Positions 45,302 to 55,477 of a stretch of DNA of 64,000 bases are shown here, in pieces. The DNA is from Sphaerulina vaccinii (lineage: Eukaryota > Ascomycota > Dothideomycetes > Mycosphaerellales > Mycosphaerellaceae): contig JAKUDP010000014.1 of NCBI GenBank assembly GCA_022570795.1, forward strand, positions 1,054,001 through 1,118,000, read 5' to 3'. Every line of letters starts with the position of its first letter. Position 1 is the stretch's first letter. A program made the translations under genes and the position numbers. The notes under the pieces were generated by a model. That model saw only the letters and a list, made by a program, of their open reading frames with translations, did not search any database and was not told the origin of the DNA.

Positions 45302-45885
45302 CTTGTCTTGCTGTCGCTATCGTGTCTGACCAGTATCGATGATATGTTGTTTTCGTCGTCGTTGGTCTACAAGTTATATAGTAGCGGAATGGTCAGCATC
45401 CGCTCGAGGTCGGCCGGCCCTCTGGGAGACTTTAAGATGAGCAGCGATCACATCGCTGTGAGGGGCATTCGAATTCGACCAGCCTCTTCATTTGACGTGG
45501 CGGCTGTTCATTCTGACCATGCTCCAATCACGATCGACTCACGAGTCAATCAGCGGTAGGATGTGCTTCCTTCTCAGATACCATATGCAATGTCGAGAAT
45601 TGGTGCATGTTAGAAGAACGATGCAAGTCGAACAGGTGCTCAATGCGCAACGGAACGGCACTAAAATCAAGACCCACCTTGCATCAACCCTTCTTCACTC
45701 CACTTCCTATTTTCAACTGGGAATGAGTTACGCTATGTCAGGTTCGAGATGTAGTTGCAGTGCGACAAGAGGTGGAAACGTTCGGCGTCCATGTCCACAC
45801 GATTTTATATACATATCTAAAGCATGTCCGGATAATTCTGTCCAACGCCACGCTCGAACGCTCAGAGAAGATATGCTCCTCGTTC
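45302..45885. other. Intergenic region between separase and membrane-protein gene
   Basis: No gene is supported. It holds the promoter of the gene starting at 45301 (-) and the 3' untranslated region of separase. Confidence 0.4.
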
Positions 45886-48800
45886 CTACTCTCCAAGGTA
45901 GACTGGAACACCATAGACAACTGGAGCGGCGCCATTGAGATACCTCAGAAAGCACGCATCGCGACTATTCGCCACAGCCTCGACCAAGCTCTGCTTCTTA
46001 CCACGCTCAAACTTTACGCGACTACGACTCCTCGCTGGTGTCCGCGCAGGCGCAGGAGTTTTACGTGCTTTCGGGGTCTTTGGTGTCTTTGCACCTCTTT
46101 CTGGAGTCGATGGGGCAGCTAGTGTTCGCTTCCGAGGCGTCTTTGCAGGTACTTTGGGTGCGTCTGCTGAAGCATGCCAGAGACCCCATTCCTGTCCCAC
46201 AGCGAGCGAGAAGCGATCAATATCCTTGTCAGTCACATCCCATAATGTTGCAAGAACAGCCATACACTGTGAAGGACTCTCCGACGTGGCCTGACCCGCT
46301 TGCAAGTATGCCATGGGCACTGAGAAGGGCTCGAGCTCATCATACTCGGTCACGGCACCAGACGAGCAGCCCATGAGCCAGACCACCTCACTACATTTCT
46401 CCAGTTTCCTAATCGTTCTGGGTCGAATGTATTGCGAGCCAGCACCATGACCAAAGTATAACAGTTGTGAGGACGTCAGGAGCGCAGCCTTGAACACTTC
46501 TTCGCTAGGCTCCCGCTTAATCACAGAAGTCCAGGGTGCCCCGTCGGCGTATATCAGCTGCGACAGCTCTGGCGCAAGTATGGCTTCTGTGCTCTTGAGA
46601 TCTCCGGAAGGGTTCAGGATATATGCTCCTGAATGCTTCGACACGGTATAGTGGCCTTCCTGGTTTGCAGACGCGCGCATGGCCACAATACGTTCGCGAA
46701 GTGTCAACATGCTGTCAATTCGGCTGACACTTGCCTTCTCGATGCATGGCATACTCTCCCATGGGAAGGCCTGCAGGCGTCGATCAAGCACCAATATCAG
46801 ATGTGCATCATCACTCTGCTCACCCACGGCATCGTAGTATGTTCGTAGAGCATCCAGCACCTCCACGGCCATGCTGTCGAAATCAACCTCATCGTAGGCA
46901 TTCCGTTCGCCATTGAATTGCAGCATGTCGACAACAAAGTATAGCACATCTGCAAGAGGCTCGTCTAGGTCCACCTCGCCGTCTAGGTCCGTACCAAGTC
47001 CGATGAAAAGCTCGAGAATCTGATCATCAAGTGTGAGTCGCTTGCCTCCTCGGACCTTGCGAGAAGGTAGATGCCGATCCAGAACGCTGTCGAACGTCTT
47101 GCGGAACTGATCAAGCTCCTCATCATTCTTGTCGTGCTGAGACAGTACGCCGCGGAAGCCACCTAGCCAGATGTTCTCGATATTGATGAGCAACTCTTGG
47201 AGTCGTCTGTCTAGAGCTTCTCGCTCGCTCCACCAATTCGTCTTGGCACCTTTCACGCTAGTTTCGACGGAGCTGTGACAGCTGTAGTTCGAAAGCTCGA
47301 TGATCTCCTGGAGCTCGGCTTTGCCTACTTGGAAATCGAAAATATCATCGTCCTCTTCGGACTTCTGCCGCGAGAAGGGAAGTCGAAGCAGTAGTGGAGA
47401 CTGTCCTTTGCGGTATCGTGCCACATAGAGCTCGTCACATTGCTCATTGAGGCTCAGTGACACGGCTGTCCATGGAAGGGGCAGAATATCGATGAAATCG
47501 TCCTGGAACTGTCTTGCGGTAAGCTGCGGTAGCGTTGAGTACTCGTCGAATTGAGGCCAAACAAACAATTCGGATGACTGAGTGATGTCGCTGTCCAGTT
47601 TCGCTGCTATTGACGAGCACTGTGCGGCATGTATACGTGGTAGCTCGACGTTCAAGCTCTCCTGGGCTGCATGCAAGATCTCCGGTGCCTTGCTTGTTGA
47701 AGTGGCCGAGAGCACCATCGACGTGTCTGCAAGCAGTGCATATTGTCTGTGTGTCTCCACGGTGCTCAAGTTTTTCAATGCAGTAGAATTGCCATGAAGG
47801 CATTGTCTAGCTGTGAGCAGGAGTTCCAAAAGAGACTCTTCAGGCGCGGCCTTGGCCTTGGCTCCCTTGCGACCTTTCAATCCTTGTTGTCGTGGTGCTA
47901 AAGCGGTAGACAGCCTACGTCCCATGGACTGAAGAGCTGGGAAAGCAAGTGTAGACTCTGCTAAGGCGTTGAAAGTGAAGTCTGCCTGGATGACTACTTC
48001 AGCCTCGCGCATGGCGAGCGAATAGCTTAGCTGGCGCCGCGCAAATGTCTCTGGGAAGATCTTGCAGAAGTCTGCCTGCCAGCTCAGGCTTTGCGTATGA
48101 TTACCGCCAAGTCTTGTGGATAAGATCGCGTCCTGCAGCATCGCTTGCGCCTCTAATTTCTGCAGAATATAGCAAGCTCCCCATGCCGTACTTTCTTTCG
48201 GCACTGGCGCTGAAGTAGGCTTCTTGCTCAGCGTAGTGGTAGTAGCGCGCGAGGCCTTGGCTGTTCGTTTGGCCGGCACCACACCTTTAGTCGTCGCAAC
48301 TTTCTGCTGAGGCCCCACCAGCTTCTTGTTGGCAGTCGAGGGTGCAGTAGGTGCCTGAGTATCTCCAGGATATCTTTCAAGGCTGCGAATGTATGGCTCT
48401 GATTGGATCTGTTTCAGAATTGCTTCGGCCTTGCGCAGAAAGGCGGATCCTTCCTCGATGTCGCCAATCTTCACACTCATGACGGCTTTAGCTTGAAGCT
48501 GCTGAGCCTTGGTGAGCGGAGTCAGGAGTCTACTCTCATCTTGCTCGTGAGCAAGGCACAACTCAGCTTCCTCGACTCGTCCAGCTCTTGTCAGGAGATT
48601 GCTGCGATGGTAGCGTACCAGAGACAGCAGTTCATGCGATCGGACTTCTTCTGCAATCTTCATTGCTTGTTCGGAGGAGTAGTTGGCCTCGACAAACACA
48701 CCGTGGTGCGTGAAGACATCCGACAAATGCATCAGCGCTTGACACATAAGTGGGACTACAGTCCAGAATGCCGCACCTTTGGATGGCGCTGCTATAGCCA

Positions 48801-51800
48801 AGTCCTTCGCGTCCGCCTGCATTGGCTTCAAATTGAGCTTGCTGATGCCCCTAGTTAAAGCATCCGCCGGCCTTGCAACACTCTCGACTTCTGGTTTCGA
48901 TGATACGCATGTAGACTTCTCCAATCCAGCCCAGATGCTGTTCGCTACCTTGGCCGATCGCTTCGCTGCTTGCAATGCTTCACTAGGCTGCCCGGATACG
49001 TGGAGATACTGAGACTGGACCAGCCAACCACGGACGTGACAACGCCTGTACGTTCTGCTTTCATGCGAACGCATGGACTGCGCTTCTAATAGCGCTCGCT
49101 CTTCTGCCGCTTTGTGCAACGCTATGCTGCACTTCTCCAGCTCATCCACACACAATAGATACTGAGCGGTCGCAATGTGATGATCCAAGGCGGCAAGACT
49201 TGGCCGCTCGACTTTCTCGACGATCTCACGGGCCTGCTGAAGGTATACTGCCGCTTTCTCAGCATATCCTAAAAGGAGGTAACTACGAGCTACACTGGCG
49301 AGGCCAATGCACAGTTGCTCATTTTGACCTAAGAGTTGTTGAACGCGGCAGTAGAGAAGTGAAAGCTTGAGCTGCGATGCATTATCTCCTAGCATACCGA
49401 AGTAGTCGCCGAGAGACATGAGTTGCTGAGCCAATGCCGTGGAATTGTCGATGACTCTCTGCAGCGCGTCCATGGTGTCACACTGATCCAACAACTTCTG
49501 CCAGACGGAAAGATGAGGATCCAGCAAGCTGATGGCAGGGTTCCCATTCTCAAAGTTCTGCGCCACAATGATCGAGACTCGGATGTCCTCCAAGTACGGT
49601 TTCAAAGCAGCATCATTGCCTAACTCATGGTCATCGATCACATCGGTGAAGGCATGCAACAATTGCAGTGAGAGCATATCTGGCTTGGTAGCGCGATGTC
49701 GTAGGATGATGGACATCACTCGCGCTCGTCGGACTGGGAATAAGGTCGGCTCATAGACGTGTGCGACTCGATGCACTAGCTCAGATATTACCGCGCTCAG
49801 TGCCCGGTCGTACTTGGGCTTGTGCGCCAGATCACACGACATCTGGAGCTGCCACTCTAGAATTGCACCTCGTTCGTCCTGCACTAAGGTCTCGTCGTCG
49901 TAAATAGCGCCTACGCTTTTCTCGACGGAAGTAATAGCAGACTTCTGAACTACACCCCTCAAAACTCTGCTCAATGTCGTTGCAGGCTTTGAGCATGACC
50001 AGGCGCGAGCAAGTGGTCCGTTCGCAGCTGCTTCAGCGACTTGCTGCAGCACACCAGCCTGGACCAGTGCATGAGCAGTATCTTTTGTGACCCAAGTCAG
50101 AAGGTCCTCGTTCGTTTTGCTGACATATATGGCCATAGATATGATGTCCTTAATTGCTACAGACTGCTTGCTGGGACATGAGCGTGCATATCGAGATGCA
50201 AAAGCTGCTGCTGACCTGGCTATCCTTGATACCAGTCTGCCCTGTACTTCGCAGTCACTTTCGTAATGAATCTTAAGAAGGTGAGCCAACTCGCCAAGCA
50301 ATGTCTCGTAATCAGAGACGCTACCAGAGAGACTCTGTTGCAGCAACAGGTCGACCTCCTCTAGCACATCTGATGATGTTTTAGTTCTTTCACCTCTGGT
50401 CTCGAGCATAATGCCTGCGGCACAAGATCGAGCAAGTCCAGCAACGACTCGGGCATGATTGCGTTCCAGTCCAGTACATTGTGCAGTCGCTTTCGTCGCA
50501 TATACACACGCTTGATCATAATCACCAGCTCGCTCTGCCAGAATAGACATCGCGCGGTAGATGGAGAACCTCGCACCGCTTCCAGCAGCGGTTACTTCGT
50601 CAAGAACCACCAAGCGGTCAGACGCGTCTTGACAGATCTTAAGCACCTCAGGTTCGATGGGGCCTAGCCGCAGCCTCCGTGATAGAGTGATCAAGCATCT
50701 GGCGAACGACTCTGCGATCTGGGTGCTGGCTTCTGCGGCTGAAGCAAGGAGTTGTAGTGACTCTTTACGCACGACCAGAGCGATCATTTGCAATTCGAAT
50801 GCCCGAACAGGCGGTATGTATCGCTTGTGCTCTGTGGCTTCTGCATCCGCACTCGTGCTGACACTTGGAGTCAAGCGCATCAGTGCGTGGAATAAAGCAT
50901 CGAGCTGTTTGCTAGCCTTCGACTTGTCGTTCAGAGTCCGCGTGTAGGCGATAATAGATGCAGTAACAGATCCTGGACTGACCAGCTCAAGATGTGGCAT
51001 GGACTCCTCGATGGCACCTGCCTTGCTTGAGTTGGCGAGCAGGTGAAGCGCATACGACCAGTATGTCATGATCAGTGGCGCCATGTCTGCTTGCAATGAG
51101 AGATCAATGTCGAGCTTCAGCAAGCTCGCGAGCGTCTCCTGAGTAGTGCTGGCGTCCTGATGTACTTGGCTGGCACCCTTAGACTGCATCTGTTTTCGCA
51201 GACTCTTCTTGACTGCGCATAATTCCTTCGTCGCAAGACTATCCAGTCCAAGACTGATCATTCTACTTATCAGAGCAAGCATTCCGGTCTCCAGTTGGTA
51301 CGCTGGTGCCGCTCGTGCACTATATTGTTCTCTGTTGGCCGACCTGAGCTGGGAGAATGCCATGCGTGCACATTCTGCTGTTGCTGACCATGTTGCTGCT
51401 TGAGGTGCCGTTCCAGTAGTCCGCTGCCTCTCTGGAGGTTTCTCATCGGTACACTTGGTCTCTGCGGCCTTTGCAGGGCTCGCGTTATGAGAGCGGGCCT
51501 GTAGTGGTCTATGAGAAGATGGAGACGTTGCCTTGGATGTCTGTCGCGAGGCAGGATCCGTATCGAGATGATCGGAGGCCTTCCTTGGCTCTCGACTATT
51601 TGCGACTGATTTGGTAGCATTCTGGAGAACTTTGAGAGAGATGTTGACAATCTCAGTGGCGAGTGCATAACGCGCTTTCGGTTGCAGAGCCTTCGGTTCA
51701 TCTTCCAGTACTGACACAAATGCCACTTTCTTCGTTCCTTTCGCTGCTGGCTTCGCGGCCTTCGTGGGTCGTGTCGTTCGTGCCTTTGTGGTAGCTGGCT

Positions 51801-51960
51801 TTGGATCCCTCGATACTGATGATGATGTAGCTTTCGTCGATGTTTGCGGTCGCGTTATTATGCCAAACAAAATCTGTAATGTCGCGACTGTCGACGACGA
51901 GGCTTTTTCACTCTGAATCGCCTCTTTCACTGCCACCGCCATACTCTCCGGGCTGGCCAT
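45886..51960 (-). CDS. Separase (peptidase C50)
   Basis: This is a single 6.1-kb exon coding for 2,024 aa. The N-terminal two thirds are helical TPR/HEAT-like repeats with two basic Ser/Thr/Lys-rich spacers (about residues 50-200 and 1240-1290). The C-terminal protease domain has the catalytic His in LLYFGHGAGSQYI (H1838) and the catalytic Cys in VVWLMGCSSGAV (C1865), followed by ATLWDVTDKDIDRFS, the caspase-like separase signature. Separase (Esp1, Cut1, Aspergillus BimB) cleaves the cohesin kleisin subunit at anaphase and is held by securin. A long basic insertion (TPRKRTLAAPSTPERGAKTP) sits between the WDVTDKDID segment and the very C terminus. No intron is needed. Confidence 0.95.
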   Translation of the reverse strand: MASPESMAVAVKEAIQSEKASSSTVATLQILFGIITRPQTSTKATSSSVSRDPKPATTKARTTRPTKAAKPAAKGTKKVAFVSVLEDEPKALQPKARYALATEIVNISLKVLQNATKSVANSREPRKASDHLDTDPASRQTSKATSPSSHRPLQARSHNASPAKAAETKCTDEKPPERQRTTGTAPQAATWSATAECARMAFSQLRSANREQYSARAAPAYQLETGMLALISRMISLGLDSLATKELCAVKKSLRKQMQSKGASQVHQDASTTQETLASLLKLDIDLSLQADMAPLIMTYWSYALHLLANSSKAGAIEESMPHLELVSPGSVTASIIAYTRTLNDKSKASKQLDALFHALMRLTPSVSTSADAEATEHKRYIPPVRAFELQMIALVVRKESLQLLASAAEASTQIAESFARCLITLSRRLRLGPIEPEVLKICQDASDRLVVLDEVTAAGSGARFSIYRAMSILAERAGDYDQACVYATKATAQCTGLERNHARVVAGLARSCAAGIMLETRGERTKTSSDVLEEVDLLLQQSLSGSVSDYETLLGELAHLLKIHYESDCEVQGRLVSRIARSAAAFASRYARSCPSKQSVAIKDIISMAIYVSKTNEDLLTWVTKDTAHALVQAGVLQQVAEAAANGPLARAWSCSKPATTLSRVLRGVVQKSAITSVEKSVGAIYDDETLVQDERGAILEWQLQMSCDLAHKPKYDRALSAVISELVHRVAHVYEPTLFPVRRARVMSIILRHRATKPDMLSLQLLHAFTDVIDDHELGNDAALKPYLEDIRVSIIVAQNFENGNPAISLLDPHLSVWQKLLDQCDTMDALQRVIDNSTALAQQLMSLGDYFGMLGDNASQLKLSLLYCRVQQLLGQNEQLCIGLASVARSYLLLGYAEKAAVYLQQAREIVEKVERPSLAALDHHIATAQYLLCVDELEKCSIALHKAAEERALLEAQSMRSHESRTYRRCHVRGWLVQSQYLHVSGQPSEALQAAKRSAKVANSIWAGLEKSTCVSSKPEVESVARPADALTRGISKLNLKPMQADAKDLAIAAPSKGAAFWTVVPLMCQALMHLSDVFTHHGVFVEANYSSEQAMKIAEEVRSHELLSLVRYHRSNLLTRAGRVEEAELCLAHEQDESRLLTPLTKAQQLQAKAVMSVKIGDIEEGSAFLRKAEAILKQIQSEPYIRSLERYPGDTQAPTAPSTANKKLVGPQQKVATTKGVVPAKRTAKASRATTTTLSKKPTSAPVPKESTAWGACYILQKLEAQAMLQDAILSTRLGGNHTQSLSWQADFCKIFPETFARRQLSYSLAMREAEVVIQADFTFNALAESTLAFPALQSMGRRLSTALAPRQQGLKGRKGAKAKAAPEESLLELLLTARQCLHGNSTALKNLSTVETHRQYALLADTSMVLSATSTSKAPEILHAAQESLNVELPRIHAAQCSSIAAKLDSDITQSSELFVWPQFDEYSTLPQLTARQFQDDFIDILPLPWTAVSLSLNEQCDELYVARYRKGQSPLLLRLPFSRQKSEEDDDIFDFQVGKAELQEIIELSNYSCHSSVETSVKGAKTNWWSEREALDRRLQELLINIENIWLGGFRGVLSQHDKNDEELDQFRKTFDSVLDRHLPSRKVRGGKRLTLDDQILELFIGLGTDLDGEVDLDEPLADVLYFVVDMLQFNGERNAYDEVDFDSMAVEVLDALRTYYDAVGEQSDDAHLILVLDRRLQAFPWESMPCIEKASVSRIDSMLTLRERIVAMRASANQEGHYTVSKHSGAYILNPSGDLKSTEAILAPELSQLIYADGAPWTSVIKREPSEEVFKAALLTSSQLLYFGHGAGSQYIRPRTIRKLEKCSEVVWLMGCSSGAVTEYDELEPFSVPMAYLQAGQATSESPSQCMAVLATLWDVTDKDIDRFSLAVGQEWGLWHASADAPKVPAKTPRKRTLAAPSTPERGAKTPKTPKARKTPAPARTPARSRSRVKFERGKKQSLVEAVANSRDACFLRYLNGAAPVVYGVPVYLGE

Positions 51961-52131
51961 TGCTACCGCGTTCTTCCGGACATGTCAGTGGATGTCGATA
52001 TGCCTGCACAACTGTGCATGTCGGATGGAGTCGTGGCGTGTTGGCGGGGCAACCTGATCTTGCCCGCGGAAGAGATCGAGCCTCATATTCCTTGAATTAG
52101 GACTTCGAATCCACTTGACCAGAATAAGACA
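51961..52131. promoter_or_regulatory. Short shared divergent promoter, separase / mitochondrial membrane protein
   Basis: Only 171 bases separate the two start codons, so both promoters must overlap here. It has no long frame. Cell-cycle control sites cannot be named with confidence. Confidence 0.5.
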
Positions 52132-52800
52132 ATGATGATGGGCCCGACGATGATGGCTCCATCACGATCAGCCATGGCCGCAATGCAGCGCGCGTTGTAT
52201 GCGGGATGTCAGAGGCAGAGTGCCATCCACAGAAGCTACATGGCCACGACGAGCATGCTGTCCGATGAACAGTCAAGGCTGCCCAGCGTCGTGACTCCAT
52301 CTTTTTGGTCGTCGCTGGTGCCCAAATTCCTGCGCAGAGCAACTTCAGAGGAAGAGGCGGCGGCGAGGGCGAAGAGGAAAAGTGTTGGTGCGGAAGAGAA
52401 GCGGACGGGACTCATTTTCTTGGTGTTGGGCATATTGGTGGGGTCGAATGCCATCAACATTATTGGACTGAAGCGGGAGATGCTCAACTTCACACGGCAG
52501 ACCGACGCCAAGTTGGATTTGCTGCGGGAGGTTGTGGAGCGTGTCAAGAGAGGCGAGGATGTGGACGTTAAGAAGGCATTGGGCACCGGCGACGCAGAGC
52601 AAGAGAAGGAGTGGGAGCAGGTCATTCAGGAACTGGAGAGGACTGACATGTTACTGGAAGGTCGGAAGAAGCGCGACGCGAAACGGGCAGAGAAGGCGGA
52701 GCAAATACGGTTGCGAGACGAAGAGAGAGAACGCAGCAAGCAGGAGACCAAGGCCACGACGAACGATCCTCCAGCCTCGAAACCGAAATTCCTGATGTGA
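52132..52800 (+). CDS. Small single-pass protein, probably mitochondrial (DUF5321-like)
   Basis: This is a single exon of 222 aa. The N terminus (MMMGPTMMAPSRSAMAAMQR) is rich in Met, Ala, Ser and Arg with no acidic residues, as in a mitochondrial presequence. One membrane helix follows at about residues 92-110 (TGLIFLVLGILVGSNAINII). Then comes a long charged coiled-coil-like tail (DLLREVVERVKRGEDVD, KKRDAKRAEKAEQIRLRDEE). The layout resembles the fungal DUF5321 proteins of the inner mitochondrial membrane; that match is from memory of the pattern and no function is known. Confidence 0.65.
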   Translation: MMMGPTMMAPSRSAMAAMQRALYAGCQRQSAIHRSYMATTSMLSDEQSRLPSVVTPSFWSSLVPKFLRRATSEEEAAARAKRKSVGAEEKRTGLIFLVLGILVGSNAINIIGLKREMLNFTRQTDAKLDLLREVVERVKRGEDVDVKKALGTGDAEQEKEWEQVIQELERTDMLLEGRKKRDAKRAEKAEQIRLRDEERERSKQETKATTNDPPASKPKFLM

Positions 52801-52907
52801 TTGTATTACCGAAGACGATTACATTTTCCCTCCTATCCCGGTCCATCGATATCATACATGGCAGACTCGGCCTATATGTTGTTCATGACTCTGGTTATGG
52901 CCAGGCC

Positions 52908-55477
52908 TTATGTCTTGCCCCATCTGTGAAGGCTGTCAGTATCAACCTTCGAAAATCAAACTAGCGATGGGAGACTCACCCGCACTCGGCATTTCCATGG
53001 ACACCTCCCTCCCAGAACACTCGCGTATCCTCAAAATCTCCTTTGGCCTTGTGCTCGTTCCATAATCGGAGTATTCGGTCTGCACGAGCTTGATTACGGA
53101 CCCGGAGCTGAAATTCGAAAGGCAGAGGCTTCGCAATCAGGAGTGAGCTGTACTTGAGCGTGGGATCATGCTCGGTGTCTGGTATCGTGGCAGGCTTCTT
53201 GTTCGAATCATCCTTGGTTGCATGTGCAACGCTGATCCATGGCTCGAGCAGTGCATCATTCTCGCTCTCCTGCTTGCGTCGTGCAGAGTCTTCATCGAGC
53301 ATCCAGCATGAAGGGGTAGTTTGGATCAAGGTCTTCCACTTCGCCGTTGTTATATGAAGTCACGCTGGAAGGACTGGTCCCACTGCCCATGCTGATAGCC
53401 GAGTCGTTGTTCGATGAAGAGTCGTCTGCGATAGAGGATGCGATGCTGATGGCAGAGTCATTTCCATGCTTGGTCAGCTTGCCGGAGGAGAGGGCAGGTT
53501 GCTCCGGGTGAGGAAGTCCGTGCTGCCCTGCAGAGCTCAAGTGCGTCGTCGTGTCGAGCTTATCATTAGGCTCACGATGCAGCGAGAACAGCCATGCAAT
53601 GCTGCCCAAAGCGACGAATAAATCAGCATCAACAACACCTTGGCCTTGACATACTCTCTTTCCGTATCCGAACTGCGAGTAGCCGGTGATTGAAGGATAC
53701 TTGCTAAGTGGCTCTTGATAGGTAGGGTAAGCTGATTCAAGCCACCTCATGGGGTTCCTAGACGTTGTCAGCTCTGATTGCAATGCATCTCGTACACTCT
53801 GTCCATTGTCACAGAACGGGCTGTGCACTCACCATTCGTCAGGCTGTAAGAATATTTCTGGGTCACGAGATATCGACCACTCCATGGGATGGAATATCGA
53901 GCCTTTTGGAATATGGTATCCTTCGTATTCATCGTCTTGTGTGACCGCATGCTAGAAATGGTTCAAGAAGTTAGTAACTGCTTCAGACAAGACATTGGTT
54001 GAGTTCGATTCGTTCTTACAGGAATGCCAGTGGGAACAGCTGGGCGCCATCTCAACGTCTCGCGAATGAAAGCTCGAAGGACCGGCATGGCTTCCATATC
54101 GCCCTGTGTTGGCAATCGATCTCCAAGCACTCGGTCAATCTCCTCGTGAAGAATAGGCTGATATTGTGGATGATGCACTATGGCTAGGCAGAAGCTTTGC
54201 ATAGGGGCAGCGATTGTCAGTGCGCCCGCTATGCCACTAAAAGTAGTAGGTAGAAGGGTTAGCGAGTATCTCTGAAGACGCAGGCTGTCTCATCAAGTGT
54301 CTGTCTTTGAGCCCAGCACCCCAGTGGATGTGAGCTCAGTGAGACATTATCGACAGTGGATGCCTTCTGCCTACTACACTTACTGCATTCCAACAGCATA
54401 AGCACCTTCGAGGTCAGATGATATGCCCAACCAAGCTTTGTTCTCGAAGAACATCCGAGCCCAGGATGGTCGAGGCGTGGGTCCAGACATTGACTCTTTT
54501 TGCATGATCTCGAAGAACTTTTGCTCCGTTCTGTTTCGCCTCAGCTCCCATGCTTTGGCTGGGCTCAGCCATGACGGGAGAGACATGACGGCGGGCAAGC
54601 TGTTGCCCAGAGCGCCGTTTGGAGAGACGCCGAGCAGCAGCTCGCGAGCTCGTTGTTTAAGTTCATCGGAGCCGTCCGCTGTACCGAAGGCAAGCCTGCT
54701 TGTCACTCTCGCCACGAAGGACTCAATGTGTACGTTGTAGTTGTGCGGCTCTTGCATCAGCTCGAAGAGTAGTCGGATCGATTCCAGCTCCGGGTAGCCA
54801 TAGTAGCGTTCCTTATGCGATTTATCCACTAGAGGCGCTACATCAGTCACGGTTCACGGCTAGGAACATATTGTGCAGGACTCACTGATCTGTTTGGTAA
54901 ACTTGCGCTGGCGTGCCCAGATAGGGTTTATGCTCATCAACGGCTGGTACTGACCGCTGGTTCGGTTGTCAAGCTTCAGTGCTGCGATGTATGGACGATC
55001 AGAGTATATTGCGCTCCGTCGGCTGAGCAGCTCGTGTGCAACGTCGTCGCGGGAGAGCCACACATGGTTCGTGCCAGCGAGATTCACCTGACTGGAGATC
55101 AGCTCATCTATAGCAAGTATGATGTGAGGGATGATCAACTCACTTGATAAATCGGACCATACTCTTTCGCCCACTCAGCAAACTTTAGCCACATGCATCT
55201 CTCAGGAAGGTCGAGGATGCTGCCAATGATGGGCAGACCTTTACTTGTGTTGTTAGCTACGTTCGAGTCGCAAGTGAGCAACGGTGTATGTTGACTTGCC
55301 TCTCGGACCGGGCAGGCTCTTGAGGCCATTCGGTATCCTGCTACGTTGCAGCCTGTCGAATATGACTAAGAAGATCGATATCGTCGCTAGCAGCAGTAAC
55401 ACAAAGGCGATCATGATTGAAATGGAGGAGGACAAGTGGAAGATAGTAGCTATTGTGGAAGCGAGAGACTGTGGCAT
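52908..55477 (-). CDS. Cytochrome P450 with a frame break near the 3' end
   Basis: Minus-strand exons: 55477-55300, 55238-55144, 55087-54886, 54837-54384, 54236-54020, 53951-53833, 53757-52980 and 52923-52908. An N-terminal anchor (IMIAFVLLLLATISIFLVIF) and SLPGPRG hinge lead to the helix-K ETLR, the EWNPMRW segment and the heme loop FGYGKRVCQG. The enzyme is therefore a membrane-bound heme monooxygenase; substrate unknown. Intron 1 (55239-55299) has a GC donor (GCAAGT) with a good GCTAAC branch site. About 125 residues, Ser/Asp/Asn-rich, separate the heme loop from the C-terminal strand (SSLLIAKPLPFEFQLRVR), which is longer than usual. A 7-bp tandem duplication at 53296-53309 puts these final strands in another frame and makes a stop at 53292. 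It is either a recent pseudogene, a sequencing error, or a truncated enzyme. Confidence 0.8.
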
